A stretch of DNA of 37,732 nucleotides from an uncultured Pelagibacteraceae bacterium (GCA_902541515.1 CACBRD010000009.1:1-37732), one strand, 5' to 3'. Shown: positions 1-9,933, numbered from the stretch's first letter. The notes: generated by a model not told the origin, from the sequence alone. Translations and numbers: made by a program.

Positions 1-1236
1 TCTATTGAGGACGATAATGGAGTTCAAATTGCTGTTTATAAAGTAGCTTATGGTTCGAAATTATTTTTTAAAAATGATGACAAAGTTAAAGCGAATACAA
101 AAATTTGTGAGTGGGATCCTTATACTACCCCAGTGATTGCTGAAAAAAGTGGTATTGCAAGCTATGTTGATTTAATTGATGGTGTATCTATTCAAGAGAC
201 TACCGACGATGCGACAGGTATCTCTTCAAAATCAGTTGTTGATTGGCGTTCTCAATCAAAAAGTACAGATTTAAAACCAAGAATTACTTTAAGAGATGAA
301 AAAGGAAACGTTATTAAAAAGGCGGATGATAATGAAGCAAGATATTATTTAGTTCCTGATTCAATTTTATCAGTTAAAGATGGTCAAAAGGTTTCTGCTG
401 GTGATGTTATTGCTAGACTGCCTAAAGAAACTACTAAAACTAAAGATATCACCGGAGGTCTTCCAAGGGTTGCTGAATTGTTTGAAGCTAGAAAAGCTAA
501 AGATAGTGCAATCATTGCTGAAAATGATGGACAAGTTATATTTGGAAAAGAAGTTAGAGGAAAACAAAGAATATCAATTGTGCCTGAAGATGGATCAGAA
601 CCATCTAACTATTTAATACCTAAAGGAAAACATATTAATTTCAATCAAGGTGAAAAAATTAAAAAAGGAGAATATTTATTAGATGGACAGCCATTACCAC
701 ACGATATTCTTAGAATTATGGGTATTAAAGATTTAACTGAATATTTTGTTAATCAGGTTCAAGAGGTTTATAGATTACAGGGTGTGATTATTAACGATAA
801 ACATATAGAAACTATCTTAAGACAAATGTTGAAAAAGATTGAGGTAAAAACTACTGGGGATTCCTCTTATTTACCTGGTGAAATCATTGATAGAATTAAA
901 TTTGATAATGTTAATGAAAAATTAAAATCTGAGGGTAAAAAGCCAGCTACTGGAGAAAGAGTTTTAATGGGTATTACTAAAGCTTCTCTGCAAACCGAGT
1001 CTTTTATTTCTGCTGCATCATTCCAGGAAACTACAAGAGTTCTTACAGATGCTGCTATCAAAGGTAAGATTGATCCACTTAATGGCTTAAAAGAGAATGT
1101 AATAGTTGGACGATTAGTACCTGCCGGAACTGGTAATATTAAAAATAAATGGAACAAAAAAGCTCTACAAGATGATAATAAATTTCTTTCTGAGCAAGAA
1201 CAGATTGAACAGCCAGAAACCCCTGTAAATCAATAA
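1..1236 (+). CDS. rpoC: RNA polymerase beta' subunit, C-terminal part (5' end outside window)
   Basis: The frame is open from base 1, so this is the last 411 residues of beta', the largest RNA polymerase subunit. The hallmark DITGGLPRVAELFEAR, which forms part of the trigger-helix/jaw junction in bacterial beta', lies near partial residue 149. It is followed by APHDILR-like LPHDILRIMG, VQEVYRLQGVIINDKHIE and LRQMLKKIEV. The residues before it fit the lineage-specific insert found within the beta' trigger loop of proteobacteria. The protein ends in a short acidic, Gln/Pro-rich tail. It precedes rpsL, the usual rpoBC-str order. The ATG at 133 is internal and is not a start. Confidence 0.98.
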   Translation, partial: SIEDDNGVQIAVYKVAYGSKLFFKNDDKVKANTKICEWDPYTTPVIAEKSGIASYVDLIDGVSIQETTDDATGISSKSVVDWRSQSKSTDLKPRITLRDEKGNVIKKADDNEARYYLVPDSILSVKDGQKVSAGDVIARLPKETTKTKDITGGLPRVAELFEARKAKDSAIIAENDGQVIFGKEVRGKQRISIVPEDGSEPSNYLIPKGKHINFNQGEKIKKGEYLLDGQPLPHDILRIMGIKDLTEYFVNQVQEVYRLQGVIINDKHIETILRQMLKKIEVKTTGDSSYLPGEIIDRIKFDNVNEKLKSEGKKPATGERVLMGITKASLQTESFISAASFQETTRVLTDAAIKGKIDPLNGLKENVIVGRLVPAGTGNIKNKWNKKALQDDNKFLSEQEQIEQPETPVNQ

Positions 1237-1265
1237 AAATAACACATTCGTTAACTAGTTTTAGT

Positions 1266-1293
1266 TTGACAAAATTAAATTAATAAGTAATTT
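1266..1293 (+). promoter_or_regulatory. Candidate promoter for the str/S10/spc cluster
   Basis: A perfect TTGACA (1266-1271) is followed, 16 bases on, by TAATTT (1288-1293). TAATTT keeps the three most conserved -10 positions (T, A and final T). It lies 30 bases after the rpoC stop, inside the only large spacer in the first 14.9 kb. Transcription from it would give an rpsL leader of about 100 bases. The -35 box is strong and the -10 box is poor, so this is a candidate only. rpsL could also be read through from rpoC. Confidence 0.42.
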
Positions 1294-1316
1294 GGCGATA
1301 TTTTTTGGTTGGAATG

Positions 1317-1368
1317 TAGTGTTAACTTTAGACACTAAACGCTGCCACAAATAACCTGTCAGTTATTT
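1317..1368 (+). promoter_or_regulatory. Structured rpsL leader with nested inverted repeats
   Basis: Three perfect inverted repeats lie in 52 bases. TAGTGT (1317-1322) pairs with ACACTA (1332-1337). TTTAG (1327-1331) pairs with CTAAA (1335-1339), which would compete with the first. AAATAAC (1349-1355) pairs with GTTATTT (1362-1368) across a 6-base loop. No U-run follows, so it does not look like an intrinsic terminator. Position directly before rpsL suggests a ribosomal-protein autoregulatory leader. A leader class named rpsL_ricks has been described upstream of rpsL in this broad group, but I cannot confirm a match. Structure is seen; function is inferred. Confidence 0.5.
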
Positions 1369-1402
1369 CATCTAAAAATAAATAATTATAAAATTTACAG
1401 AT

Positions 1403-1774
1403 ATGCCAACTATTAACCAGTTGTTAAGAAAAAAAAGAACTCAACCAATCGCTAGGAACAAGGTTCCAGCATTACAAAAACAACCACTCAAACGAGGAGT
1501 TTGTGTAAAAGTTTATACTACAACTCCAAAAAAACCAAATTCTGCTTTAAGAAAAGTTGCTAGAGTGAGATTATCAAATGGGTTTGAAGTAACTGCTTAT
1601 ATACCTGGAGAAGGTCATAATCTTCAAGAACACTCTGTTGTATTAATTAGAGGTGGTAGGGTTAAAGATTTACCAGGTGTACGTTATCACATTTTAAGAG
1701 GTAATTTAGACACTCAAGGAGTGGCAAATAGAAAGAAAAGAAGATCTTTGTACGGAACAAAAAAAGGTAAATAG
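1403..1774 (+). CDS. rpsL: 30S ribosomal protein S12
   Basis: S12 lies at the decoding centre and helps set accuracy. Length is 123 residues, as usual. It starts with the family N-terminus [10 protein letters not shown] and carries [16 protein letters not shown], the loop whose lysines are the classic streptomycin-resistance positions and are wild-type here. [14 protein letters not shown] contains the Asp that RimO methylthiolates in other bacteria. It is the first gene of the str cluster and is followed two bases later by rpsG. Confidence 0.98.
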   Translation: MPTINQLLRKKRTQPIARNKVPALQKQPLKRGVCVKVYTTTPKKPNSALRKVARVRLSNGFEVTAYIPGEGHNLQEHSVVLIRGGRVKDLPGVRYHILRGNLDTQGVANRKKRRSLYGTKKGK

Positions 1775-1776
1775 AT

Positions 1777-2247
1777 ATGTCTAGAAAAAAAACACAACCT
1801 AAAAAAAATATTGTTCCTGATCCAAAATTTAATTCCACAATTATTCCTAAGTTAATTAATAATATTATGTACGATGGTAAAAGAGGTGTAGCGACAAAAA
1901 TAGTTTATGATGCAATTGAAAAGATTAAAACTAAGTCAAAAGATGAACCTATTAATATTTTTAATGAAGCAATTAATAATATTAAACCAACTGTTGAAGT
2001 GAGATCACGAAGAGTAGGTGGAGCTACATATCAAGTTCCAGTTGAAGTTAAAAGTAAAAGAGCACAAGCTTTGGCTATCAGATGGCTTATAGACTCAGCA
2101 AGAAAAAGAAAAGATAAACATATGTCTGATAAAATTTTTAATGAACTTTATGATGCATATGAAAAAAAAGGTGCTGCTGTAAAGAAAAAAGAGGATGTGC
2201 ATAAAATGGCTGAGTCTAACAAGGCTTTTGCACACTTCAGGTGGTAA
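1777..2247 (+). CDS. rpsG: 30S ribosomal protein S7
   Basis: S7 nucleates assembly of the 30S head and contacts E-site tRNA. Length is 156 residues, within the family range. It is recognised by VEVRSRRVGGATYQVPVEV and the C-terminal ending KAFAHFRW. In enterobacteria S7 represses the str operon by binding the rpsL-rpsG junction. Here that junction is only two bases, so any S7 control would have to act in the upstream leader (inference). Confidence 0.97.
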   Translation: MSRKKTQPKKNIVPDPKFNSTIIPKLINNIMYDGKRGVATKIVYDAIEKIKTKSKDEPINIFNEAINNIKPTVEVRSRRVGGATYQVPVEVKSKRAQALAIRWLIDSARKRKDKHMSDKIFNELYDAYEKKGAAVKKKEDVHKMAESNKAFAHFRW

Positions 2248-2253
2248 AATATT

Positions 2254-4332
2254 ATGGCTAGATCTCACACATTAGATAAATATAGAAACATTGGGATCAT
2301 GGCCCACATAGATGCTGGTAAAACAACAACAACTGAAAGAATTTTATATTACACAGGGAAAAGTCATAAGATTGGTGAAGTTCACGATGGTGCAGCCACC
2401 ATGGATTGGATGGAACAAGAGCAAGAAAGAGGTATTACAATTACATCAGCAGCAACAACCTGTTTCTGGCAAGATCATAGAATTAATATTATCGATACAC
2501 CAGGTCACGTAGATTTTACAATTGAAGTTGAAAGATCACTTAAAGTACTTGATGGTGCAGTTGCAGTGTTTGATGGTGTAGCAGGTGTGGAACCTCAATC
2601 AGAAACAGTATGGCGACAAGCTGATAAATATAAAGTACCGAGAATTTGTTTTGTAAATAAGTTAGATAGAACGGGTGCAGATTTTTTTAGATGTGTAGAT
2701 ATGATCAAAGACAGATTGGGAGCAAAACCATTGGTTATACAAGTACCAATTGGTATAGAAGCCTCTTTAACTGGTGTTGTTGACCTTGTTAAAATGAAAG
2801 CACAGGTTTGGAAAAATGAGGCTTTAGGTGCTGAATGGGAATATAAGGAAATCCCAGAAGATCTTAAAGAAATCTCTCAAAAATATCGAACAGAATTAGT
2901 CGAAATGGCCGTTGAGCAAGACGAAAAACTGATGGAATCTTATCTTAATGGTGAAGAAATTAAAGAAGAAGATTTGATTAAATGTATAAGAAAAGGAACA
3001 TTAAACTTTGATTTTGTTCCTGTATTAACTGGTTCAGCTTTTAAAAATAAGGGTGTTCAGCCACTACTTGATGCAGTGATCAATTATCTTCCAAGTCCTA
3101 TTGATATTGGTTCAATTAAAGGAACTAAATTAGGATCAGAGGATGAAATTGAAATGAAATTTGATGATAGTGCACCATTTTCTGCCCTAGCATTTAAGGT
3201 AGCAAATGACCCATTTGTTGGATCTTTAACATTTATTAGAATTTATTCAGGTACAATAAAAACAGGAACAGCTGTATACAATTCATCAAAAGAAAAAGAA
3301 GAAAGAGTTGGTAGAATGTTGTTAATGCATGCTAACTCTCGAGAGGATATCAAAGAAGCTAACGCAGGTGATATCGTATCATTAGCCGGTTTGAAAAATA
3401 CCATTACTGGTCACACGTTATGTGATAAAGATAATCCAGTCCTTCTCGAACCTATGGAATTTCCTGACCCAGTAATTGAAATTGCTGTTGAACCAAAAAC
3501 AAAAGCTGACCAAGAAAAAATGGGAGAAGCTTTAGGTAGATTAGCTAAAGAAGATCCCTCATTTAGAGTTTCATCTGATGAAGAGTCTGGACAAACAATT
3601 ATTAAAGGAATGGGTGAATTACACTTAGATATCATAGTTGATAGAATGAAAAGAGAATTTAAAGTTGAAGCAAATGTTGGAGCTCCACAAGTAGCATACA
3701 GAGAAACAATAGAAAACTCATCAGAAGTAGAGTACACACATAAAAAACAAAGTGGTGGTGCAGGACAATTCGCAAAAGTCAAATTATTAGTAGAACCACA
3801 AGAACCTGGTAAAGGGAGAGCTGTTGAAAGTAAAATCAAAGGTGGAGCTATTCCAAAAGAATTCATTCCAGGTGTGGAAAAAGGTATCGAAACAATATCA
3901 GATGGTGGAATTTTAGCAGGATTTCCAATGATTGATTATAAAGTTACAATTTTAGATGGTTTACATCACGATGTTGACTCTAGTGTATTAGCTTTTGAAC
4001 TAGCAAGTAGAGCATGTTTTAAAGATGCTTGTACAAAAGGTGGTTTAAAATTATTAGAGCCAGTCATGAGAGTTGAAGTAGTAACTCCAGAAGACTATAT
4101 GGGCGATGTTATTGGAGACTTAAATAGTCGAAGAGGACAAATAAGCACTCAAGAACAAAGAGGTAATGCAACTGTAATAACTGCAATGGTGCCTTTAGCA
4201 AATATGTTCGGATACATCAATAGTTTAAGATCAATGTCACAAGGGCGAGCACAATATTCAATGTTTTTTGATCACTACGCAAAAGTGCCACAAAATGTTC
4301 AAGACGAAGTAACAAAGAAAATAGCAGGCTAA
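2254..4332 (+). CDS. fusA: Translation elongation factor G
   Basis: This 692-residue GTPase translocates tRNA and mRNA through the ribosome and helps RRF split ribosomes. All G motifs are visible: AHIDAGKTT (17-25), RGITIT (59-64), DTPGHVD (81-87), NKLD (135-138) and GSAF. Domain IV carries the usual YRETIE and GGAGQFAKV stretches. It sits six bases after rpsG. The tuf gene that normally follows is absent: rpsJ begins one base after the fusA stop codon. Confidence 0.98.
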   Translation: MARSHTLDKYRNIGIMAHIDAGKTTTTERILYYTGKSHKIGEVHDGAATMDWMEQEQERGITITSAATTCFWQDHRINIIDTPGHVDFTIEVERSLKVLDGAVAVFDGVAGVEPQSETVWRQADKYKVPRICFVNKLDRTGADFFRCVDMIKDRLGAKPLVIQVPIGIEASLTGVVDLVKMKAQVWKNEALGAEWEYKEIPEDLKEISQKYRTELVEMAVEQDEKLMESYLNGEEIKEEDLIKCIRKGTLNFDFVPVLTGSAFKNKGVQPLLDAVINYLPSPIDIGSIKGTKLGSEDEIEMKFDDSAPFSALAFKVANDPFVGSLTFIRIYSGTIKTGTAVYNSSKEKEERVGRMLLMHANSREDIKEANAGDIVSLAGLKNTITGHTLCDKDNPVLLEPMEFPDPVIEIAVEPKTKADQEKMGEALGRLAKEDPSFRVSSDEESGQTIIKGMGELHLDIIVDRMKREFKVEANVGAPQVAYRETIENSSEVEYTHKKQSGGAGQFAKVKLLVEPQEPGKGRAVESKIKGGAIPKEFIPGVEKGIETISDGGILAGFPMIDYKVTILDGLHHDVDSSVLAFELASRACFKDACTKGGLKLLEPVMRVEVVTPEDYMGDVIGDLNSRRGQISTQEQRGNATVITAMVPLANMFGYINSLRSMSQGRAQYSMFFDHYAKVPQNVQDEVTKKIAG

Positions 4333-4333
4333 A

Positions 4334-4642
4334 ATGGAAAAACAGAATATTAGAATTAAACTTAGAGCTTACGACAATAAGATTTTAGATGCCTCAACTG
4401 AAGAAATTGTTAATACAGTTAAAAGAACTGGAGCTACAATAAAAGGTCCAATTCCATTACCAACTAGAATTGAAAGATATACAGTTTTAAGATCTCCTCA
4501 TATAGATAAAAAAAGTAGAGAACAATTTGAGTCACGAACCCATAAAAGATTAATTGATATAATTGAGCCAACACCACAGACTGTCGAGGCTTTAATGAAG
4601 TTAGATTTAGCATCAGGTGTCGATGTGGAGATTAAGATATAA
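4334..4642 (+). CDS. rpsJ: 30S ribosomal protein S10
   Basis: S10 (102 residues) is a 30S head protein. In E. coli it also acts as NusE in transcription antitermination. Family signatures are IRIKLRAYD near the N-terminus, [19 protein letters not shown] in the middle and the DVEIKI ending. It opens the S10 cluster but has only one base between it and fusA, so the S10 leader used by enterobacterial L4 control is not present. The cluster must be co-transcribed with the str genes. Confidence 0.97.
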   Translation: MEKQNIRIKLRAYDNKILDASTEEIVNTVKRTGATIKGPIPLPTRIERYTVLRSPHIDKKSREQFESRTHKRLIDIIEPTPQTVEALMKLDLASGVDVEIKI

Positions 4643-4644
4643 TT

Positions 4645-5355
4645 ATGAGTGAGATTGCTTTATTAGGAAAAAAAATTGGAATGACTAGAGAATTTTATAA
4701 ATCTGGTCAGTTGGTGCCAGTTACTGTATTAAAAATGGAAAAAGCTAGAGTAATTCAGGTAATTGATAAAGAAAAAAGAGGTTACACCGCTGTTCAACTT
4801 GGATACGGAAAAATTAAAAACTCAAAACTAACAAAAGCTATGAAAGGTTATTTTTCAAAAAGAAACACTGAAGCTAAAAGGAAACTTAAAGAATATAGAG
4901 TTCAAAATATTGAAAATTATAAAGAGGGAAATGAATTTGGTTTAGAGATTTTTAAAGATGTTAAATTTGTAGATACTAGATCAAAAACGATTGGAAAAGG
5001 TTTTGCAGGAGCTATGAAAAGACACAATTTTGGTGGTTTGAGAGCTACACATGGTGTTTCAATTTCACACAGATCACATGGTTCAACGGGTCAAAGACAA
5101 GATCCTGGTAAAGTATTTAAGGGGAAAAAAATGGCTGGACATATGGGAGATAAATTAAGAACTATGCAAAATATCGAAATTATCAAAACGGATCTAGAAA
5201 ATGAGCTTCTATATTTAAAAGGTTCTATCCCAGGAGCAAAAAATTCTGAAATTCTCGTAAAAGGTTCAGTTAAAAATATAAAAAAAATGACTATCAGTGA
5301 AAAACATAAAGCTGCTGAATTAGCTAAGAAAACACCGGAGAAAAAGAAAAAATAA
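4645..5355 (+). CDS. rplC: 50S ribosomal protein L3
   Basis: L3 is a primary 50S assembly protein whose loop reaches toward the peptidyl transferase centre. At 236 residues it is longer than the 209 of E. coli, because of a Lys-rich C-terminal tail of about 25 residues. [20 protein letters not shown] contains the Gln that PrmB methylates in other bacteria. The stop overlaps the rplD start in a TAATG junction. Confidence 0.97.
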   Translation: MSEIALLGKKIGMTREFYKSGQLVPVTVLKMEKARVIQVIDKEKRGYTAVQLGYGKIKNSKLTKAMKGYFSKRNTEAKRKLKEYRVQNIENYKEGNEFGLEIFKDVKFVDTRSKTIGKGFAGAMKRHNFGGLRATHGVSISHRSHGSTGQRQDPGKVFKGKKMAGHMGDKLRTMQNIEIIKTDLENELLYLKGSIPGAKNSEILVKGSVKNIKKMTISEKHKAAELAKKTPEKKKK

Positions 5356-5978
5356 TGAAAGTCGATAAAATTAATTTAGATGGTAAAAAAAGTTCTATTG
5401 AAGTCTTAGATAAGATTTTTTCGGCTAAGATAAATAAGAAATTAGTGAATACAGTTTTATATAAGACTAATGCTAATTACAAAGGTAGACACGCAAAAAC
5501 TAAGCAGCAAAACGAAGTCTCAGGTCCAACATCAAAAATTTATGCACAAAAAGGAACAGGTAATGCTAGACACGCCAGTAGAAAAGCCCCAATCTTTGTT
5601 GGGGGTGGTATAGCTCATGGTCCTAAAGGGGAGTTATCCTACAAAAAAAGAAAATTGAATAAGAGTGAAAAAAAACAAAGTATAGCATCTTTAATCAGTG
5701 ATAAGATAAAGAATAATAACCTTCTTATTTTTAACGATTTTAGTTCTAAGATAAAAAAGACTAAAGAGATGAACTTAATTTTAAAGAAATTTCAAATATC
5801 AAATTCAATAATAATCCTAGATAAAACCTCAAAAGATAATGTTGAAAAATCAATTAGAAATATTCCAAATATTAAAGTAACAGACATTAATCATTTTAGT
5901 GCTTTTGATATAGTCAAGTTTGAAAAAGTTGTATTTACCGAAACATCTGTAAAAGAATTAGAAAAGAGGTATGCTTAA
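5355..5978 (+). CDS. rplD: 50S ribosomal protein L4
   Basis: L4 (207 residues) lines the peptide exit tunnel. It has the tunnel loop with QKGTGNARHAS followed by GGGIAHGPKG, both diagnostic. In E. coli L4 represses the S10 operon through the rpsJ leader; no such leader exists here. The start ATG shares one base with the rplC stop, which suggests coupled translation. Confidence 0.96.
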   Translation: MKVDKINLDGKKSSIEVLDKIFSAKINKKLVNTVLYKTNANYKGRHAKTKQQNEVSGPTSKIYAQKGTGNARHASRKAPIFVGGGIAHGPKGELSYKKRKLNKSEKKQSIASLISDKIKNNNLLIFNDFSSKIKKTKEMNLILKKFQISNSIIILDKTSKDNVEKSIRNIPNIKVTDINHFSAFDIVKFEKVVFTETSVKELEKRYA

Positions 5979-5979
5979 G

Positions 5980-6273
5980 ATGGATAAGATACATTTATAC
6001 GACAAAATTTTATCACCTTTAGTGACTGAAAAATCAACAAATTTATCAGAACAAAATAAAATTGTTTTTAAAGTGCCATCAAAAGCAAATAAGAAAAATA
6101 TAAAAAACAACATCGAAAAAATTTTCAAAGTAAATGTTACAAAGGTTAATATTATCAATAAACAAAATAGAACTAAATTAACTAGAGGAAGAAAAGTTAA
6201 AGTCTCTGGTTTTAAAAAAGCAATTATAACTCTTAAAAAAGGTCAAAGTATTGATCTAACAACTGGAATTTAA
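5980..6273 (+). CDS. rplW: 50S ribosomal protein L23
   Basis: L23 (97 residues) sits at the tunnel exit and docks trigger factor and SRP. It has the family stretch YDKILSPLVTEKST and a later KVNIINKQNRTKLTRGRKVKV. I chose the ATG at 5980 because AGAGG at 5965-5969 gives a 10-base spacing to it. The in-frame ATG at 5971 is one base from that purine run and lies inside rplD, so it is a poor start, but it cannot be excluded (it would add three residues). Confidence 0.93.
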   Translation: MDKIHLYDKILSPLVTEKSTNLSEQNKIVFKVPSKANKKNIKNNIEKIFKVNVTKVNIINKQNRTKLTRGRKVKVSGFKKAIITLKKGQSIDLTTGI

Positions 6274-6274
6274 A

Positions 6275-7114
6275 ATGGCACTAAAAACATTTAAACCCTA
6301 TACGAAATCTACTAGAGGAACAATTCTTGTTGATAGAACTGGTCTTTGGAAAGGTAAACCATTTAAATCTTTAGTTTCACCAAAAAATGCAATGAAAGGG
6401 AGAAACAACAATGGTCATATTACATCTATCAATAGAGCTGGTGGACATAAAAAGATGTATCGACATGTCGACTTCTATAGAAAAAAATTTGATATGCCAG
6501 CGACAGTAGAAAGAATTGAATATGATCCAAACAGATCTTGTTACATTATGTTAGTAAAATTTGATGATAATACACATGCATATTATCTGGCACCACAAAA
6601 AATAAAGGTAGGTGATAAAGTTGAAAATGGATCAAAAAAAGAGATTAAAATCGGGAATTGCATGCCGTTACAGGATATCCCGGTTGGTATAGATATTCAC
6701 AATGTTGAAATACAACCAGGTGGCGGAGGTAAAATTGCAAGATCAGCTGGAACTTCTGTTACGATTAGTGGATTGGATGGGAATTATAGTTTGATTAAAT
6801 TAGCATCAGGTGAAGTTAGAAAAATCGATTCAAGATCATTGGCAACTATTGGTGTATTAAGTAACCCTGATCAAAAAAATATCAAAATTGGTAAAGCGGG
6901 AAGATCAAGATGGTTAGGAAGAAGACCACATACAAGAGGTGTTGTTAAAAATCCAGTAGATCACCCACATGGTGGTGGAGAAGGTAAATCAGCAGGTGGA
7001 AGACATCCAGTCTCTCCTAAAGGACAATCAGCAAAAGGATTGAAAACAAGAGATAATAAAAGAACTGACAAATACATCGTGAAGAGAAGAAACAAAAGGA
7101 AGGATACAAAATAA
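6275..7114 (+). CDS. rplB: 50S ribosomal protein L2
   Basis: L2 (279 residues) is needed for subunit association and for the peptidyl transferase region. Signatures include [16 protein letters not shown] near the N-terminus and [20 protein letters not shown] around residues 226-245, which contains the conserved His (230) long studied in peptidyl transfer. The stop overlaps the rpsS start by one base (TAATG). Confidence 0.98.
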   Translation: MALKTFKPYTKSTRGTILVDRTGLWKGKPFKSLVSPKNAMKGRNNNGHITSINRAGGHKKMYRHVDFYRKKFDMPATVERIEYDPNRSCYIMLVKFDDNTHAYYLAPQKIKVGDKVENGSKKEIKIGNCMPLQDIPVGIDIHNVEIQPGGGGKIARSAGTSVTISGLDGNYSLIKLASGEVRKIDSRSLATIGVLSNPDQKNIKIGKAGRSRWLGRRPHTRGVVKNPVDHPHGGGEGKSAGGRHPVSPKGQSAKGLKTRDNKRTDKYIVKRRNKRKDTK

Positions 7115-7413
7115 TGGCTAGAGCAGTATGGAAAGGACCTTTTGTGGAAGAAAGCTTAATAAAAAAAGTTGATAAATATAAGACTGATCCAAAAAAAATT
7201 CCTATTAAGACTTGGTCAAGAAAATCAACAATAATTCCAGACTTTGTAGGAGTTAGTTTTTTGATTTATAATGGAAAAAAATTTATTCCTATTACTATAT
7301 CTGAAGACATGGTTGGTCACAAGTTAGGTGAATTTGCACCAACAAGAACTTTTTTTGGTCATACACCTGCAGATAAAAAAGCAAAACCAGCTGAGGCAGA
7401 GGCGAAGAAATAA
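7114..7413 (+). CDS. rpsS: 30S ribosomal protein S19
   Basis: S19 (99 residues) forms part of the 30S head and touches A-site tRNA and the subunit bridge. [15 protein letters not shown] and [17 protein letters not shown] are diagnostic. The C-terminus carries a short Ala/Glu/Lys tail, making it about seven residues longer than E. coli S19. Translationally coupled to rplB by TAATG; rplV follows after two bases. Confidence 0.96.
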   Translation: MARAVWKGPFVEESLIKKVDKYKTDPKKIPIKTWSRKSTIIPDFVGVSFLIYNGKKFIPITISEDMVGHKLGEFAPTRTFFGHTPADKKAKPAEAEAKK

Positions 7414-7415
7414 TT

Positions 7416-7814
7416 ATGAGTAAAAAAAAGAAATTAGTCAAAAAAAAAGAAAAAATAGTGAAATCTATTAATAACAATATTAGATCAAGTGTAAGAAAGC
7501 TTAATCCTATTTTAAAAGGTATAGTTGGGAAGAAAGTAGAATTAGCTATTAGAGACCTTCAGTTTTCAGAAAAAAGGATCACTCGTGATATCAGAAAGAC
7601 TATTTCATCTGCTGTTGCAAATGCAGAAAATAATTTTCAGTATGATATTGATAAACTTGTCGTTAAAGAAGCATATTGTGGAAAGAAAATTACTATGAAA
7701 AGGTTTAGACCAAGAGCAAAAGGAAGAGCTGCACCAATTTTAAAACCTTATTCAAGTGTTACAATTATTTTATCAGAGGCAAAAAAAATGGAGAGTCATG
7801 GGACAAAAAGTTAA
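7416..7814 (+). CDS. rplV: 50S ribosomal protein L22
   Basis: L22 (132 residues) lines the exit tunnel with a long beta-hairpin. The body is typical, ending in [24 protein letters not shown], the hairpin that touches the macrolide site. The N-terminus has an extra Lys-rich stretch of roughly 20 residues compared with E. coli L22 (110 residues). The last 17 bases overlap the start of rpsC in another frame. Confidence 0.95.
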   Translation: MSKKKKLVKKKEKIVKSINNNIRSSVRKLNPILKGIVGKKVELAIRDLQFSEKRITRDIRKTISSAVANAENNFQYDIDKLVVKEAYCGKKITMKRFRPRAKGRAAPILKPYSSVTIILSEAKKMESHGTKS

Positions 7815-8478
7815 TCCAGTAGGTTTTAGATTAGGTGTTAACAGAGGTTGGGACTCTGTTTGGTACGCTAAAAAGAAAGATTTTGGTAATTATCTTATAG
7901 AAGATTTTAAAATAAGAGAATATATCAAAAAAAATGTAATTAATTCTGGGGTTTCAAAAGTGATGATCGAAAGAACAGCAAACAAATGTTATGTTACAAT
8001 TTACACTTCTAGACCAGGTTTTGTTATTGGAAAAAAAGGTAGTGATATAGATAAGATAAAAAATAATTTATCTAAGTTTACTTCAAATGAGGTTACTTTA
8101 AATATTAAAGAAGTAAAAAAACCTGAAACAAATGCTTATTTAGTTGCAGAAAATATTGCTCAACAATTAGTTAAAAGAATTTCTTATAGAAGAGCAATGA
8201 AAAGAGCAATGCAATCTTGTTTAAGATTGGGCGCTAAAGGAATTAAAGTTTCAGTGAGTGGAAGATTGGGTGGAAATGAGATTGCTAGAACTGAATGGTT
8301 AAGAGATGGCAGCATACCATCCCACACATTAAGAGCAGATATAGATTATGCGGAAGCAGAAGCACTTACGACTTATGGCATAATTGGAATAAAAGTTTGG
8401 ATTTATAAAGGTGAGGTCTTTGCTAAAGAATTTAGTCAAGAAACAAATAAAGTTACACCTAAAGAGGGAAAACAATAA
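7798..8478 (+). CDS. rpsC: 30S ribosomal protein S3
   Basis: S3 (226 residues) is at the mRNA entry channel and contributes helicase activity. I place the start at 7798, giving the family N-terminus [13 protein letters not shown], with a good GGAGAG ribosome site at 7790-7795. An upstream in-frame ATG at 7756 would add 14 residues unlike any S3. The KH-domain GKKG loop is at residues 78-81. Its start lies inside rplV (17-base overlap). Confidence 0.97.
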   Translation: MGQKVNPVGFRLGVNRGWDSVWYAKKKDFGNYLIEDFKIREYIKKNVINSGVSKVMIERTANKCYVTIYTSRPGFVIGKKGSDIDKIKNNLSKFTSNEVTLNIKEVKKPETNAYLVAENIAQQLVKRISYRRAMKRAMQSCLRLGAKGIKVSVSGRLGGNEIARTEWLRDGSIPSHTLRADIDYAEAEALTTYGIIGIKVWIYKGEVFAKEFSQETNKVTPKEGKQ

Positions 8479-8889
8479 ATGCTACAGCCAGTTAGAACAA
8501 AATGGAGAAAAGCTCACAAAGGTAGAATTCATGGAACTGCTTCAAGAGCAAATTTCATTAACTATGGCGCATACGCTTTAAAAGCACTATCTCCTGATAG
8601 GGTAACTGGTAAACAAATAGAGGCTGCTAGAGTTGCTCTAACAAGGCACATGAAAAGACAAGGACGAGTTTGGACAAGAATTTTTCCAAATATTCCAGTT
8701 TCAAAAAAACCTATTGAAGTACGTATGGGTAAAGGAAAAGGTTCTCCAGAATTCTATGCGTGTCGTGTAAAACCAGGAAGAATTTTATTTGAGGTAGATG
8801 GTGTTTCAGAACAGATAGCCAAAGAAGCGTTATATAAAGCATCTGCAAAATTGCCAATTAAAACAAAAACTATAAAGAGATTTGCCTAA
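8479..8889 (+). CDS. rplP: 50S ribosomal protein L16
   Basis: L16 (136 residues, the usual length) organises the A-site and helps position aminoacyl-tRNA. The N-terminal [16 protein letters not shown] and the central [20 protein letters not shown] are diagnostic, as is [12 protein letters not shown]. The start codon follows the rpsC stop with no spacer. Part of the S10 cluster. Confidence 0.97.
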   Translation: MLQPVRTKWRKAHKGRIHGTASRANFINYGAYALKALSPDRVTGKQIEAARVALTRHMKRQGRVWTRIFPNIPVSKKPIEVRMGKGKGSPEFYACRVKPGRILFEVDGVSEQIAKEALYKASAKLPIKTKTIKRFA

Positions 8890-8890
8890 T

Positions 8891-9082
8891 ATGAAAAAAC
8901 AAGAAATTAAAAAATTATCAAAAGATCAAATTATTAAAAACATTGATAAATCTAAAAAAGATTTATTCAATTTTAGATTTCAAAAGATGAATTCACAGAT
9001 TACAAATCCCGCGAAAATTAGTGAAACAAAAAAAACAATTGCTAGATTAAAAACAATATTAAAAGGAAAACTAAATGCCTAA
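8891..9082 (+). CDS. rpmC: 50S ribosomal protein L29
   Basis: L29 (63 residues) is a small helical protein near the tunnel exit. It shows the family pattern [21 protein letters not shown] followed by a TIARLKTIL helix. The ATG at 8891 is one base after the rplP stop. An in-frame TTG at 8882 inside rplP would add only three residues and is not needed. The end overlaps rpsQ by eight bases. Confidence 0.94.
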   Translation: MKKQEIKKLSKDQIIKNIDKSKKDLFNFRFQKMNSQITNPAKISETKKTIARLKTILKGKLNA

Positions 9083-9311
9083 GAAAATATTAACAGGTGT
9101 GGTTGTTAGTGATAAACCCAACAAAACTATAACTGTTTTAGTTGAACGAAAATATTCTCATCCATTATTAAAAAAAGTAATAAAAGTGAGGAAAAAATAT
9201 AATGCCCATGATGAAAATAACAAATTTAAAACAGGTGACAAAGTATCAATCATTGAGAGCAAACCTTTCTCAAAAAATAAGAAATTTCAAGTAATGGAGA
9301 ACACAAAATAA
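9075..9311 (+). CDS. rpsQ: 30S ribosomal protein S17
   Basis: S17 (78 residues) is a primary 16S rRNA-binding OB-fold protein. Diagnostic stretches are [38 protein letters not shown] and [11 protein letters not shown]. It is slightly shorter than E. coli S17. It overlaps rpmC upstream by eight bases and shares the TAATG junction with rplN downstream. Confidence 0.96.
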   Translation: MPKKILTGVVVSDKPNKTITVLVERKYSHPLLKKVIKVRKKYNAHDENNKFKTGDKVSIIESKPFSKNKKFQVMENTK

Positions 9312-9679
9312 TGATACAGGTCCAAACAGAATTAAATGTAGCTGATAACACTGGGGCAAAGAAAATTGAATGTATTAAAGTCTTAGGTGGATCGAAAAGA
9401 AGATATGCAAGCATAGGAGACACGATAGTTATTGCTGTAAAAGAGGCAATTCCTAAGGGAAAAGTAAAAAAAGGATCAGTTCATAAAGCTGTGGTGGTAA
9501 GAGTAAAAAAGGGAATTCATCGGGATGATGGATCAAAAGTAAAATTTGATAATAACGCTGCTGTTCTGGTTGATGATAAAGGTGAACCAGTTGGAACTAG
9601 AATTTTTGGTCCAGTGACTAGAGAATTAAGGAATAAAGGGCAAATGAAAATAATCTCATTAGCCCCAGAGGTTTTGTAA
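9311..9679 (+). CDS. rplN: 50S ribosomal protein L14
   Basis: L14 (122 residues) forms an intersubunit bridge and is the docking site for the silencing factor Rsf[21 protein letters not shown] and [13 protein letters not shown] are diagnostic and the length is standard. It opens the spc part of the cluster with no promoter gap: TAATG overlaps join it to both rpsQ and rplX. Confidence 0.97.
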   Translation: MIQVQTELNVADNTGAKKIECIKVLGGSKRRYASIGDTIVIAVKEAIPKGKVKKGSVHKAVVVRVKKGIHRDDGSKVKFDNNAAVLVDDKGEPVGTRIFGPVTRELRNKGQMKIISLAPEVL

Positions 9680-9933
9680 TGATTAAAAAAGGTTTAAAAG
9701 TTCGAGTTTTATCAGGGAGAGACAAAAAAAAAGAAGGTGAAGTGATTGAAATTGATAGACCAAATAATAGAGCAAAAGTTAAAGATATTAATATGGTAAA
9801 GAGACACATAAAAACAACTAAGGAAAAAAAAGGTGGAATTTTTTCAAAGGAAAGCTTTATCCATTTATCAAATTTGAAACTAATTGATGAAAAAACAAAA
9901 ACAAAAACAAAAAAAACTGAGGCTAAAAAATAA
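9679..9933 (+). CDS. rplX: 50S ribosomal protein L24, short form
   Basis: L24 is an early 50S assembly protein with an N-terminal KOW fold. [20 protein letters not shown] is the KOW segment, and [11 protein letters not shown] is the conserved second strand pair. At 84 residues it is about 20 shorter than the common 104. The usual C-terminal strand is missing and is replaced by a simple Lys/Thr tail from about residue 70. No frameshift is apparent, and rplE follows directly by TAATG. Confidence 0.95.
   Translation: MIKKGLKVRVLSGRDKKKEGEVIEIDRPNNRAKVKDINMVKRHIKTTKEKKGGIFSKESFIHLSNLKLIDEKTKTKTKKTEAKK

Noticed and set aside
867..1157. 96-codon open frame antisense to rpoC
   Set aside because: It mirrors conserved rpoC codons and has no family signature or ribosome site.
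3411..3866. 151-codon open frame antisense to fusA
   Set aside because: No recognisable motif; it is a by-product of codon bias in a conserved gene on the other strand.
7756..7797. Earlier in-frame start for rpsC
   Set aside because: It lies inside rplV and adds 14 residues foreign to S3; the ATG at 7798 has a good ribosome site and the family N-terminus.
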